Source: Morinoia aosen (Eukaryota > Arthropoda > Malacostraca > Amphipoda > Talitridae). From it: 64,000 bases of DNA. The translations under genes were made by a program, and so were the position numbers. Within the stretch, counting starts at the first letter, position 1. Every line of letters begins with the position of its first letter. Shown here in pieces: positions 1-34,532 of this stretch. The stretch spans positions 24,732,355 through 24,796,354 of the forward strand of contig CM059571.1 in the NCBI GenBank assembly GCA_030386875.1, given 5' to 3'. The notes under the pieces were generated by a model. It worked only from the letters and a program-made list of their open reading frames with translations. It made no database searches and was not told the DNA's origin.

Positions 1-368
1 ATAGTTTATACTCGTTGCCAAGAGTAACTAAATAACAATCTTGTAAACTTTTATTTTATCTGACATGTTTTTGCTTCGTGATTTTTTTAATTACTGTTTC
101 TAACATTTTGTTTACCTTTTATTTGAGAAAGAATGCTTTGTGATTTTTGAACTGACGATGGAGCTGGGCTTAAAAATGTTTTCCTATTAAGTTTGATTGA
201 TTTCCTTGAAATTTTCCTCGTTTTTAAGTTCCTCATTAAATTGCGATGCGAGCAAACAACTGACCCGTTCAGATAGATGCAATTCTGTGCGTTCAGCAGC
301 TGCACGTCCTCTTCTTGAATTGTGTTTCAGACGAATCAGCTGTCAGGTACAGGGTCACACTCGCAATC
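1..368 (+). other. 5' flank and probable promoter/5'UTR of Lamtor3
   Basis: AT-rich up to about 240, then more mixed composition up to the ATG at 369, as expected for a 5'UTR. No TATA box is convincing. The short ORFs here have no recognisable motif. The transcription start cannot be placed from sequence. Confidence 0.4.
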
Positions 369-3300
369 ATGAGCATCAGGAAGTATGTTCATAACTTGTT
401 GGAGAGGTGAGGCGATTGAAACGTGTCGCAGTTGTTAAACTTTTCACTGCTCGTTTGACGTTAATTAGCTAAAAAGAAATTTTCCTCCAATGATAATCAA
501 TTGTACATCGGGAAATTAGTGGAACGCTGAAATTAGATAGCCTAGCAGCATTTGCGTAACAATTTTTCTGTTTTATTAGTAGTTTTGTAGTGATATCATC
601 AGTGTTAAAAACGTTTCCAAGTTTTTTCTAGGAAATCTTTCATGGAATATTTGAAATGAATCCATGAATTTTGTATTAAATCTAACTCTGTCTTACTTGA
701 AACTAGGTCAGTAAAATCATATGTCTGCCAAAGTCAGGATTATTTAAAGAATGATTGCAAATTTGCCTGATTGAATTCACTTCATATTTTCTTCAAGTTT
801 TAGAGGGAGGTTAGGATATCATTAGGTTGATTAGGGTGTCAAATTGTTTTAGGGTAAATTGTCACTATTGCACCTTCTACGTTAATGTTTGCGACCAGTG
901 CTTATCCTATGATTTAGGTGTGTTCTGTCCAAATGAACTTTCATAATTGTTGCAGATTCTTTACTTTATAGAAAATGATGGCACCTTCTCCTACAAACCC
1001 ATTAAATTTATACACTATTTTTCATTATTAGGGCATACTCAAAGAAATGGTTAGAGTGCCAATATATTCATCACTCTACTTAACTTAATCAACCTCAACC
1101 TAATGCAAGCAGCTATGGTCAATATGCAGTTTAAGCCTTTCATAGAAATTAAAAATTCTGTTCCAAAGAATCATAAGAGGAACATATTTAAAAACATTGG
1201 TCAATATTGAGTGTAGGTGATGTGGGAAAACTAAGCATTCCGTTTCTAACAATCACTTAGGAAGCCCATTTAAAAACGTTTTACATGAATGACATTTTTT
1301 CCGCTGATGCTTAGTTTTTGAGTTAGATCGGAAAATTAGCGGGCGCACCAAGCAGAATTTAATTAATAACTGAAGCTAACCCCCTATTACAAACGTAAAG
1401 AGGTTGGGTCGTGAGGGAGAGGCATAGTTCTTTTAGTGAAAATTGTAAATAAAGCTTCTAACCGACCCATTAGGGTAAGGACCGCAATCTTGTTTACATC
1501 GGCCGGCTTCAAAATGGCGGTGCCCATGGGTGCCGCCATCTTGGAGCCAGCCGATGTAAACAAGATTGCGGTCATCACCCTAATGGGCCAGTTAGAAGCT
1601 TTATTTATAATTTTCACTAAAAGAACTATGCCTCTCTCTCACGACCCAACCTCTTTACGTGTGTAATAGGAGGTTAGCTTCCGTTATTAATTGAATTCTG
1701 CATGGCGCGCTCGCTTCCTTGCCGCCCGAAAGCCAACTTCAAAGTTTAATAATTCAAAAATAACGCATTAGCAGAAAAAATGTCATTCGTGTAAAACGTT
1801 CTTAAATGGGCTTCTTAAGTGATTATGTCAACCGGAATACTTAATTTCCCCACATCACCTAAACTTAATATTGACCAAAAAATTTTACAAGCATGACATT
1901 CTGCTTGGTGATGCGTTATTTTTGAGTTATTCAGCTTTGGAATTTTTGTGTTCCATAGCAATTCCAGTCAGTTACGCGCTTAAGATGGAGCTTTTAGAGT
2001 CTGTTAGGGCACTTGGTAATTTGTTATTAAGCCAATCCCATGGAGCCTGAACCTACTTCTAAGATATTTTAGTTAATAACACATTAAAAGGCATCACCCA
2101 AAAATATTAGCAGGACTGGGGTAGTAAGTGCTCAAATCTAGAGTATTATTTCCTACGTTTTTGCTAATGTTCTACGATGGCCGCCAAATTGAAACTGATG
2201 TCAACTGCATATCAATTTAAGTATTCACAACCCCAGTCCTGATAATATTTTTGGGTGATAACCTTTATTGTGTTATTAACTAAAAGATCCTAGAAGTGGG
2301 TTCAGTCTCTGTGGGGCAAGCTAATAATAAATTATAAAGTACCCAAGTGTACTCTAACAGCTCAAGCATGCAACGCAACTGCTATAGAACACAAAAATTC
2401 CAAAGTTGAATAACTCAAAAATAATGGATCAGTGAGCAGAATGTCATTCATGTAAAACGTTTTTAAATAGCCTCCTTTAGTAATTCTAAGGAACGGAATT
2501 TTTAATTTCCGTGAAAGGCTTAAACTGCAAATTGACCGCAGCTTTTTCAAATTACAGACCTACAAAATAAAACAGTGCAAATATCCCAGGTCAGCTAAAT
2601 GCTGATTTTAACTTTTGGATAGAATATATATAACTTTGATGATTTTAAGAATAAGAATGCTTGTCATTTTTATTTTCTCAATATAAGAGTAATTTGGAAT
2701 GATTTTAAGAGTAGAATTTATGCCAGACATATTTAAAAATATGGGTTAAGCATTGATTTTAACTGTTAACAGATTAGTTCAAAAGTGCAGAATAACTTGA
2801 AAGATCTGGCTCAAAACAAATTTAACCTATAAAATCAATGGGTACTACGCTAATGCGTGATTAAACAAAAAAATTGCATATTATAGAACTGCATACTAAA
2901 ATTTATTATTTTTTGAAAGCCTATTACTACCACAAAGTAATTATTACATATTTATTTGAGCTTATATTGCTATAGCTCATATGTTCTGCTTTTAGTGTTG
3001 GGAAAATAAAGAGTAGATTAGCTACACACTTGACACTCCTAAAAATGGTCATGCCAATGATTTAATAATTTGGGTTTCATTCAATCAGAACTTCTAATAA
3101 AAGTGATATATCATTAAGAACATTTATTCAATTTTTGACTCTCATTTTTGGATACAGGTTGTTCAATCTTATTTTTGCTTTAAATTGGTAACCAACCTGA
3201 TTAAATGATTTCTATGCTATATCATTCATCACCAAAGACCATCATTTGATATATATGCTAAATAGTATTGGATTTGTGTTATTTTGATGACATGCCATAT

Positions 3301-6300
3301 TTGATAACCTAGTATGTTAATTTTGGTGCAATAAGGGCAAAATTTTGCTGTTAATTACACTTGTGATTCTCATTACTGAAAATACTGATGAATAATTTAA
3401 AATTTAAAGTTCTTAATAAAAGTGGTTATGGTACTTTATTATTTTTCAGCACTTTGTAACATCTAATTTTCTGATTGTTTATATTTCTACATAGCTATCT
3501 ATCATAATTGTCAAAGTAAACCATTCATCTAATCTGAGTAGACAAGCAACTATATGAAAAACTTAAAAATATTATCAGAAACTGCTGATGGATAAGAAGT
3601 ATTGCAGTAGGTATTTCTTAGGCTATAATTTATGGAATATTTGAACCATTTCTTTGCATGGTGATCACATACTACTTTTGAAAATAGTTAGCTGGAATCT
3701 TTTTATATTGTGCTTATTTTTTGAAATGTAGTTAGATGAATCTTTAGAATTATAGAACCTAAATAGGAGGATAAAGATAACAGGCAATTCAATAAATGTG
3801 TGGGTTAACCATGTGCTAGTGTCTTCTTGTCTATTTACAAGAAATACTAAGTACAATGATGCATACTTGCTTAAAGTTTAATTCTAAAATTTAATCATCA
3901 ACCAACAGTAGTGCCATTGTCTAAGTTGATTTTTGTTCAATTTAATGTCATTTTTGTATGGTAAAATTTTTTACAACCAATTTCATTATTTTAATATTTT
4001 ATTTTTCAGCACTCCTGGTCTTCTGGCAATTGTAATCACAGATAAAGATGGAGTTCTCATTGTTAAAGGTGAGTTATTATTTTGAATCAATGATACTGTG
4101 AGGAGTAATTTTTTGACATTTCTGATTGTTTGTCTGTTTGATCCATTTTTTTGAAAGTAATTACTGATATATTGTGTGAATAAAGTCATCAATTAAAACT
4201 AGTATTAAAAGCATGATATAGATCCAATATTTAAGCATTTTTTCTTATTTTATTAGTGTGCAGTAAAGACAACCCAGAGCTGAGCCAGCGCAGCAGCTAC
4301 ATCGCTCCATTTGCATCTGCATCGGACCAGGCCAGCAAACTGGGACTTGGCAGAAACAACACTATTGTCTGTCTTTATGATAAATTTCAGGTCAGTATTT
4401 GTCGGCCAGGTGTAGTCAAAACTTTAATTCAAGAGCTAATTTCTTATGAAAATGTTTTTTTGTGTGTCTCATGAAAGAATTTTCTGTAGTCTTGAAGAGA
4501 AGAAAGTAGAATATGGCAAAAAGAGTGATTCAAATGCCACTGAAAATAAAAGAATAAAACAGAATATGGAAACAGAAACAAGGTAAGTGGCTCATGCTCA
4601 AATCACTACCTGAGAGTGAGCTGTCAAATGCATATCTTAGGTTGGGTTTGCGAAAATAATATATTTTTTTTCACAATTTATTATTTACCACTTATTTTAT
4701 TTCCAATCAAATTTTTTTTTTCAATTTGAGAAAGTAACTGAAAATATAGTGACTTTCATAGGTAGATTAGCAAAAGTTGCTCATCTCTATTTTATTTCAC
4801 TAGTAATGGGCTCAATTAATGTTGTGTATAATCAAGTTTTCACACACATATCCAGTGATTTGTTACCTAAAATGATTTTGCACATGCAGTGGAGAACTTA
4901 TATGTGCCTAGTCTTGCACAATTGTACAGATATTTTCCAACTTTGGTTTTGTGTGATGAAATGTACAAAAGAAATTAATGTCACGGAACAGATGAGGTGC
5001 GGCTGACGCCTCTCTTTGCGATTGAGGAATTTAAATCTCACTAGTCGAAGGAGGGAAAGAAAAAGGGATAGAAAAATACACAGAAAAGAGGGGACAGAAA
5101 AGGTGGAAAATAGGAATAGCAGTATTAGCATAGTGCACACTACGAGTTTACCTCAGTTTGATCAGCATGGGACAATAACACAAAATTTGAAAGATTTAAT
5201 TAGATTTTATTTAATGTTGAACACGTGGATTAAAGCATACAAAGACCTCTGTACAAAATGATAAAAAGAGTAAAAGTACTATAATAAAATTTACGCTTGA
5301 TATTACTGACATAAGATTCAATGCGACATGGCGTTCAACAAATGAGTGTAGTATTCACCGAGAATCAAAATTATCAATTATCAAGTATTAGCAAACAATT
5401 TAAGGTTGCACAAAATTTAAGGCAACTCTGAAAAACATAAAAGCAATAAATCTGAGGACAACGCACATCAGTACACCTTTACTCACTACAAGGTATAAAA
5501 AAAAATATAGAACGCAAAACTCTTGCTTTAAAACCCAACCACACCTTTTGCTACGTATACAACATCACAATATAACACAAAATTAACTTTATAAATAGCA
5601 CACCATTTCAAAGCACTTTTCAATGTGCCACTTGATTTGCAACTTTCCACTTGTGATCACTATTTCTAAGACCTCAACCAGTAATTATGGATTCACACTC
5701 TTCTGTAACATGTGCTGGCCTCCCATTGGCTAGGAGAAAGCTGCATCACCATGATGCTTTAAGTGTGCCTTCGACCCCCATTCAGAGTTTTAATATGTGT
5801 AAAGGACAGTTACTGTTGTTTCGTGAGTTTTTCGAGTGTACTCATTTGCCCAACCCTAATGGTAAACTATTTGCATGTCTTATTCATTTTAATGGTTTAT
5901 TAAGTAATTTTCTTTTACTTTTAACATGTATTTCATTCAAAATTTGTGTATTTTGTATAATTATTATAGGGTTTAGGGCAGTGGTTCTTGACCCGAGGGA
6001 TGCGACCCATAAGTGGTTTACCAAGCCATTTCATTGTGTCACTAATTGTTTGTGTAACTGCTTTGTGTTAACCTAGAGTAACTTGTTTTCAAAAGAATAA
6101 TCATATTATGAGTGGGAAGTTTTATTTTGTGCAGATTTTGGGTCACTGCCAAAAAAGGTTAAGAACCACTGGTTTATGGGGTAGTATTAGGGCCTTGAAA
6201 CAAATTAGACTTCCACATGTAAAATGAAACTCTACTTCTGAAACAATCACGAAACCACTTCTGAATGAATTAATTTTGTAGAGGTATGACTGTTCTTGGA

Positions 6301-7676
6301 TGTTTTAAACTATGTACATATGTGGGTACTTCATATTTAATTTTAGTTTTTTTAATTTAGAAATTTAGAAATTTTTTAGTTGGAGATAGAGATGAGATCC
6401 TTCTAGCATAGAGAAGCAGAGGGTACCATTTGTTCCTAGTGATAAAAGTATTTGAAGTTGTAACTTTGCACAGGATTTCTTCCTGTTTTGCTGCTTACTA
6501 GCAACTTTTAGGCATTGTTAAATGTTTATTGTGAATTCAATTCTTCAATTTGCTCATGCTCTTGGTTCCATTCGAAAAAAAAAAATTCTGATTCAATTTT
6601 TAATAATCAAATGACAAGCTGTTTCTTGCCTCTACTGTTGAATTTTTCTGAAGATTTGTTGTACATTGTGTGAAAACTTTTATTAGATTTATAAAAAATC
6701 AATATTGTATTTGATTTGTTTTGCATTTGGATTTTTATTAGGTTTCAAATTTAATGCATGGAAAATCATTTCTCAGTTGTTTGGAAAAAGTTACCTTTAT
6801 TTATTCATTTTTCTTTCCGTTTAGCTGCCTCCTCAGGGGGGATACAACTATTGTATCTATAGGAATTAGCGCTCCCTGGGGGACAATGTGAGCGCCCGAG
6901 CTAAAGGTTAGGTAGGCTTTCTTTTTGTTAAAATAATAATTTGTTAAGATAATGATAATAACATTGGTTTAGGTTTTGTTACGGACCATCTTTTTTCGGG
7001 TCACTGCTATCCTGTTTTTTCAGCACCTACTACTTTCTTCTTAAACTTTGAGCTTGTTTCATGAACTTCTTTCTCATCTCACTGTTTCTATGCCCTTTCT
7101 GCATAGATTCTGCATTCCCATAACTCCATACTAAATGGTGCCTTCATCCTTCCTCTCTTTGGATCTCATTTTTGGAGGATAGGGAGGCTTAAACTAACTA
7201 ATAATCTAATCTGCGTTTAGCTGATTGTAGCTTTTAGTCTATTTCTGCCCATTTCCATGTATTAAGCCAAGCAGACAACATGTTTCCATTTGTCACATTT
7301 ACTTACCACCAAGCCTAATAGTCTTTCCTTGAATGCCATGCTGGCCCACCTGTGTGTGGCTCATGTTTTAGCGAAAGTGTAGAAACTGCTTACTTCATAG
7401 GGAACTTAAGTTCTTGTGTCATGCGTAGAGATGATGTGTACTGACTGTACTCTTGTCTTCATATCTTTGTGGTAGGGTAAAATAATTTGGCTGAGCTGAG
7501 ACTTTATTTTTGTGCAGGTGGTGAGCATGAACAAGGGCTCAGTGCACATGCATTTTGTGGGTGCAGCAGACGGCAACACTGGTGACTTCCTCACGCTGGA
7601 CAGCCAGCTCGAGCCCATCCTGCCCAACTTGGAGGAGCTGGTCAATGTTGTGCGCAGTCAGGGAGATGTGTTGTAG
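369..7676 (+). CDS. Lamtor3: Ragulator complex protein LAMTOR3 (MP1), 4 coding exons
   Basis: Spliced CDS: 369-406, 4010-4068, 4257-4390, 7518-7676 (stop TAG 7674-7676), 390 nt, 129 residues. All introns are GT-AG and every junction keeps frame (split codons AG|C and G|TG, then phase 0). The protein starts MSIRKYVHNLLES. It carries roadblock/LC7 family signatures: TPGLLAIVITDKDGVLIVK near residues 14-32, SDQASKLGLGRNNTIVCLYD near 57-76, and a C-terminal VHMHFVGAADGNTG strand-turn followed by a long helix. Length matches the family (about 124). In known biology LAMTOR3 pairs with LAMTOR2 in the Ragulator scaffold on late endosomes/lysosomes, which anchors Rag GTPases for mTORC1 and also scaffolds MEK1/ERK. 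Intron 1 (3.6 kb) and intron 3 (3.1 kb) carry repeats. The start is the first ATG of the exon that splices in frame; its context (gcaatcATGa) is ordinary. Exon 1 is the least certain part because it is only 38 nt. Confidence 0.92.
1115..2560. repeat. Nested giant palindromes in Lamtor3 intron 1
   Basis: Two adjacent large inverted repeats within a larger inverted frame. The first has arms about 1199-1526 and 1527-1876. Outer ends GGTCAATATTG and its complement (ending 1876) match, and the centre is a near-perfect palindrome (1514-1539) around CCCATGGG. The second has arms about 1870-2150 and 2215-2550, with a loop near 2155-2210. The outermost left segment (about 1115-1180, GCAGTTTAAGCCTTTCA) is the inverse of about 2485-2545. 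The first palindrome carries the module CACGACCCAACCTCTTTACG, inverted at about 1390-1410 and direct at about 1639-1660, which also occurs at 57.9-59.1 kb. This looks like a non-coding fold-back/MITE family with one copy inside another. No transposase is present. Confidence 0.75.
2600..4009. other. AT-rich intron 1 sequence of Lamtor3, nothing recognised
   Basis: Strongly AT-rich with no ORF of substance, no repeat array and no tRNA-like box. The end is the exon 2 acceptor (ATTTTTCAG at 4001-4009). Confidence 0.5.
5979..6171. mobile_element. Non-autonomous hAT-type MITE, 193 bp
   Basis: Terminal inverted repeats CAGTGGTTCTTGACC (left) and GGTTAAGAACCACTG (right) match the common hAT terminal motif. 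They are flanked by 8-bp target duplications with one mismatch: GTTTAGGG (5971-5978) and GTTTATGG (6172-6179). There is no transposase ORF. It lies in Lamtor3 intron 3. Confidence 0.85.
6829..7215 (+). repeat. Dispersed repeat A, copy 1 (nearly full)
   Basis: Family head CCTCAGGGGGATACAACTAT, then a GGAATTAGCGCTCCC block, a GTTAGGTAGGC block, a TTTTTCAGCACCTACTACTT block, TTTCTGCATAGATTC, ACTAAATGGTGCC, and a tail ending GGGAGGCTTAAACTAACTAA. About 390 bp. No Pol III boxes are clear and there is no ORF, so the class is uncertain (SINE-like or non-autonomous). It lies just before the last exon of Lamtor3. Confidence 0.8.
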
Positions 7677-9950
7677 TCTTCTTTCAGTCTTGTAGCTTTA
7701 GCAATTTTACTTCAAATGGTTCTAAAATTTGTCTAACTTTGTTTGAAGAACTGATGATTAGAAATGCGTGTCCTGTTGTGGGATGCGTTTTTTTTTGTCT
7801 CATTTTAAAATTTTATTTTCAAGTGTGTTCTAAATTGAATATTTTTGACCAGAAGTATTTTCCTGAGGCAAAAATTCTGTCCCACTAAATGAAGGCCATA
7901 TGAAGGGCAGTTCAAGTACCCTCATCCATATCATGTTTGTTAGCAGGTTAGTACTGAAATACTTAACGCCATGCTTCTGCTAGGACATTAAACTCCACAT
8001 TTACATGTCAGTTTATTAATGAAGGTTGTCTCTGTATTTTGATGTTATTTGTAATATTTCTGAAGGCTCTTCTCATTCCGCTAGTTCCCATTGCTTATTA
8101 GAGTAGGCCTACTAAGTGTTCTGAAGTATTGTTTTCATGTCCAAAGTAATATGCACATGATGAGTAAATTTTATGTAAATAATATACTCTCAATGTTACA
8201 TCGGTATAAAATGTGTGGAGCAATACATGCCACTGAATAGACTTTACTATAATTGTAGTTTTACTCAAGTGTTTTGAAGCTATATGATAAGAAAACGTTA
8301 AAAAATCTTTCACATGTGGTCAAAATTGTCAAAGAAGATTCTAAGAGAATTTCTTATGGGATTTTTGAAGGCATGTCTGTTTATAACTTCATTGTGAGGT
8401 AACCAGCATGCTGATGTCCTCCATTATTAATGGATTGATGAAAGGGAGTCTATTGATCAACCTCGGTCGTTCAGTAATTTAGCAGATGTTCTGTTTATCT
8501 TTTAGGTGATTATGAGATTTTTGTTTCATTAAGAAATGAACCTTCGAAAATAATCTGTTAGGAAATGTCAAAAAGTTAGGATTCTGTGACTGGCATTATT
8601 TTTATAAGTGGCCTTGGGTGAAAGATGTGCGTTGGATGAATCGCTGAACACAAGATGAGGAGTTTCACTTGGAGTGAATCTGAGTTTTTACTTTCATTAA
8701 TTTTGATGACTCTTTGTGCACAGAATCTCTGCATATGTATTGCTAGCTGACTTGGGAGGGCAATGTTATTGGGAAATATCAAATTTCAGTGCATCCATAA
8801 AAAAGTATGAAAGTATTTAGTCCCGGCACACAAACGAAGTCTGTGGCATTTGGTATACTAATGATGTACTATTTTGTAAGGGCGCCGGTCCATTGGCTCG
8901 TTGATTCAGGATAAGGCCCTTGCAGGTGTAAATGTGAATCAAGTGCAGAATTTAGGAGCATTCATTTTCCAAACATGACTTCTCAATTTGGAACCGAGTA
9001 TTGCCATTCATGGAGTAAAGCTCGCGCTACTTCTTGAAGAAAGGAAACAGAGTTGCTTCCGTAGTGCTTGAGTGCACGGATACTTTTCTATTTTGTAGCT
9101 CTCCCCATCAGACTTGGTATAGCCTATTTAATATATGCTGCATGTCAATGCATTCTTCCTGGATTCGTTTCTCTGTTATGAATGTTTACTCTGCACGTCA
9201 GTTGCCGACTACAACTCTATCTTTTTACGCTCCTTCAACTGTTGTTTTACATGAAACTAATCTACAATAAGTTGTTCTGTTGCGTAGCTACCATTTAATT
9301 ACGTTGCTTACTAACACTGAGAACCTATGCTTGTTCTCTGACCACCTACGGTGCTGTCCTAGTCTGTTGTAGGAGTTATTGTAAAGTGAGTTTTAATTTG
9401 GGGAAGGTTTTGTTTTGTTGTTACAGCTAAAAAATGTGTCAAATCTCAAATTTGTTAATTTGCCAGTAGTTCAAAGTATTGAGTGAACATCAGCTATCCA
9501 TGAACTTACTAGTCCAGTAAATTGACCGTGCACACAAACCAGCATCTAATAATTCGGACACACCTCCTGCACTTGTGTACACCATAACATGGCTATTTTT
9601 TTTAATTAGTCTATATCACTGAGGTGCTTCTTGCCACTGTTTAATGCTCAGTAGATTTGGGGCCTCAAATTCTCTGTACATATTAACTTTAAGCTCAGGT
9701 CCGCCGTATTTATTACTTTCTTAGGAGTTGCGCAATAATTACAGGGCTATCAATAGAATCATCCTTAGTCCCTAAAATTGTTGATCTGCACCACACTTGG
9801 ATTTCCTCACTGCATCAGAAATATTTATATGAGTTAGTTGCCGCACGTAATAGATTTATTTGAGGCATACTGTGTGTATTGAAGTACTGTTATTTTGTAC
9901 CCGGAATAGCACATGGCATATAAGTAAATTTTATACGTGAATCTCACTCT
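7677..9950. other. Lamtor3 3'UTR and intergenic DNA
   Basis: Starts with T-rich 3'UTR after the stop codon. No AATAAA close to the stop was found; an ATTAAA occurs near 7987. The rest is AT-rich, with no ORF, array or recognisable element. Confidence 0.4.
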
Positions 9951-10400
9951 TTCATTGCGTGGGCCTAACTGCGCCGCAAGGAGCGAGAGAAGTTCTTGCT
10001 GGGGAAGGTGGACGTTCCCCCGGTCCTGAGTCTGGTGCTGTAGGTCGGGGTCACGATAGAGGCAACAAGGTAGAATCAAACCAGTCTTTTTTTTTGCCAA
10101 CCTTGTGGCAATGCTGAGGTCAGGGCAATGAACCAATAGCAGCACTTAGATTGTATCTGGTAACACTGCTAGCCTCCAAATCCGGCACCGCTATTGGCTT
10201 AACGACATGTCACAACGGTAATGTCATCCAGTTTGTTCGAAATGAAGCTGTTCTATTAGCTAGCCAAACAAGAGATGTATTTTCCCCGATAGAAGTTATT
10301 CTACCTTGTTTCCTCTACCTACCGTGGTCGTGGTGTTGTGTGGGTGGCACCGCACCTCCCTCAGGCATAACTGCCACTGCAGCATGATTTAGTGTCAGAA
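9950..10400. other. Mixed-GC island with imperfect inverted repeat; possible katanin 5' region
   Basis: Less AT-rich than its surroundings. About 30 bp near 10040-10076 (CAACAAGGTAGAAT) recurs inverted near 10294-10330 (ATTCTACCTTGTTTCC). It could be a decayed MITE or part of the katanin promoter/5'UTR. The sequence does not decide. Confidence 0.3.
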
Positions 10401-10798
10401 AACATTGTTTTGAGATGTCATGGAATAAGCGATTTTGCTGGAGTTCGAGGCTTGCAAAAGTTTGACTCAATATACATAGTTGACAATATCATACAAGATT
10501 GTTTTTTTTTCTCTTAATTACAGTATTGGTAAAAGTTTACTGGTGCGTAAATGCTGTAGAACCGTTCTTTACGGCAGTTTTTAATTCGTGTGTATTTATT
10601 TATTTATTTTCTTCTTGTCCTCCAAGCATCATGGTCTACATGTTGTAATTTCTGAAGCTCGATCGTTTCTCGAATGTCATTCCCTGTTAGTGTATTTTTA
10701 TCTGCTTCACACCACGCTCATCCATCAGAGACATCACCTATGTATTGCTGATTCACTTCATCAATGTAAAAATGACAGTTGTTTTAAGGACAGTAAAC

Positions 10799-11175
10799 TG
10801 CTCAGGGGGTACAGCTATTTCGTCTATGGGAATTAGCGCTCTCATGGTGAAAATGGGAGGTCCCCATATGAGAGTTGGGCAGATCTTCATTTTATAGAAA
10901 TAAAATATTTTTATTTTGTTGCGCACCATTTATTTTTTTTATTTATTGCTCTCCTTTTTTTTAGCACCTCTTTCATTATCATCCATTTTTATTTTGTTTC
11001 CTAACCTTCTTTCTCAACTTACTGTTTCTATGCACAGGAGATCCTGTGCAGGAACTCACCCTGTGCATAGATTCCGCGTTCCCTGAACTCCATACTGAAT
11101 GGTGCCTGCATCCTTCCTCTCTTTGAACATCTTTGTTGTGATAAAGGAGGCTGAAACTAACTTGTAATCGATCAA
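10799..11175 (+). repeat. Dispersed repeat A, copy 2
   Basis: Same block order as copy 1 with more substitutions (head CTCAGGGGGTACAGC, GGAATTAGCGCTCTC, CATACTGAATGGTGCC). It contains a short extra hairpin near 11035-11068, where ATGCACAGG and its complement sit around GAGATCCTGTGCAGG. Confidence 0.75.
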
Positions 11176-11357
11176 TCCATGGATAGTGGTCTATAATGTG
11201 TACACAATTCATTAAGAATGTCATCCATGGTCATTGGTCATTTTTAATAAATGTTTTGTTAACTTCTAGTCTTGTGAAAAGATGCGTTCACTGTGTAGTC
11301 ACAAGTTCAATGTGATTACCCCGAGGATATCATATCTAATGAAATTCCTTCCACAGT

Positions 11358-11704
11358 TCCTCTCAAGAGGTACAAATATTTTGTCTATCGGAATTAGAAC
11401 TCTTAGGAGGAATGTGTCAGGTTCCTAGCTGACAGCTACGTAGGCCTTCTTTTTGTTGGAATGAAATGTTTTTATTTTTTATTTTGGTAAGGACTCTCTT
11501 TTTCAGCTCTCTGATGGCCTGTTTTCCAGCACATTCTGCCTTCTTCTTCAACTTTTATCTTATTTCATGAAATTCTTTCAGAACTAATGTTTCTTTGCAC
11601 CTTATGCATCGATTCCGCATTAACTCCATACTTAATGGATTTCCTCTTTTTGAGGATCCTTTGTTGTGGTTAGGAAGGCTTCAACTAAGATCTAATCTAA
11701 TCCC
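11358..11704 (+). repeat. Dispersed repeat A, copy 3
   Basis: Head CCTCTCAAGAGGTACAAAT, followed by the family blocks and the tail ATCTAATCTAATCC. It ends about 170 bp before the katanin start codon. Confidence 0.75.
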
Positions 11705-11875
11705 TCAAAGCTATATAACATTTTACGTGGCATAAATTTCCTCATTCTCACGCATTACCATTTACAGTTGAGAGTAAAGGTCTGAACAAGGAGTAACCAA
11801 CCTGCATCAAAGTGTAGACTTTCACGCTCGATTTGAGCTGGTTGCATCGAGGCACTTGGTTGCAGCACCCTGTGC

Positions 11876-34273
<22,398 letters not shown>

Positions 34274-34526
34274 GAGCTTAGTCTTTGCGCCGGTTAATTT
34301 CTTCACAGTATTCCACTTGACTTTTTGTCATGTCATGAAAGAGATCTAGCTGCGATAAAATCCTTTTTTCTGCAGCAAATCTATTAGACTTGAGTCTTTT
34401 TTTATGTACATTTTGTTCTTAGTTTTCTACTTTCGCCTTTTTATCATACTTCTTTTACTAATTTCTCGCTCTACAACAGCACATATTAAGTTTAAGTACG
34501 GGTGAAATTGCTGTCTTCAATGGGGA

Positions 34527-34532
34527 AATAAA
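34527..34532 (+). terminator. Candidate katanin polyadenylation signal
   Basis: AATAAA about 254 bp after the katanin stop codon, followed by a T-run. It is the first canonical signal downstream. Confidence 0.6.

Noticed and set aside
5687-6076. 129-codon ORF in Lamtor3 intron 3
   Set aside because: It runs into the hAT MITE and has no recognisable motif. Best explained as chance.
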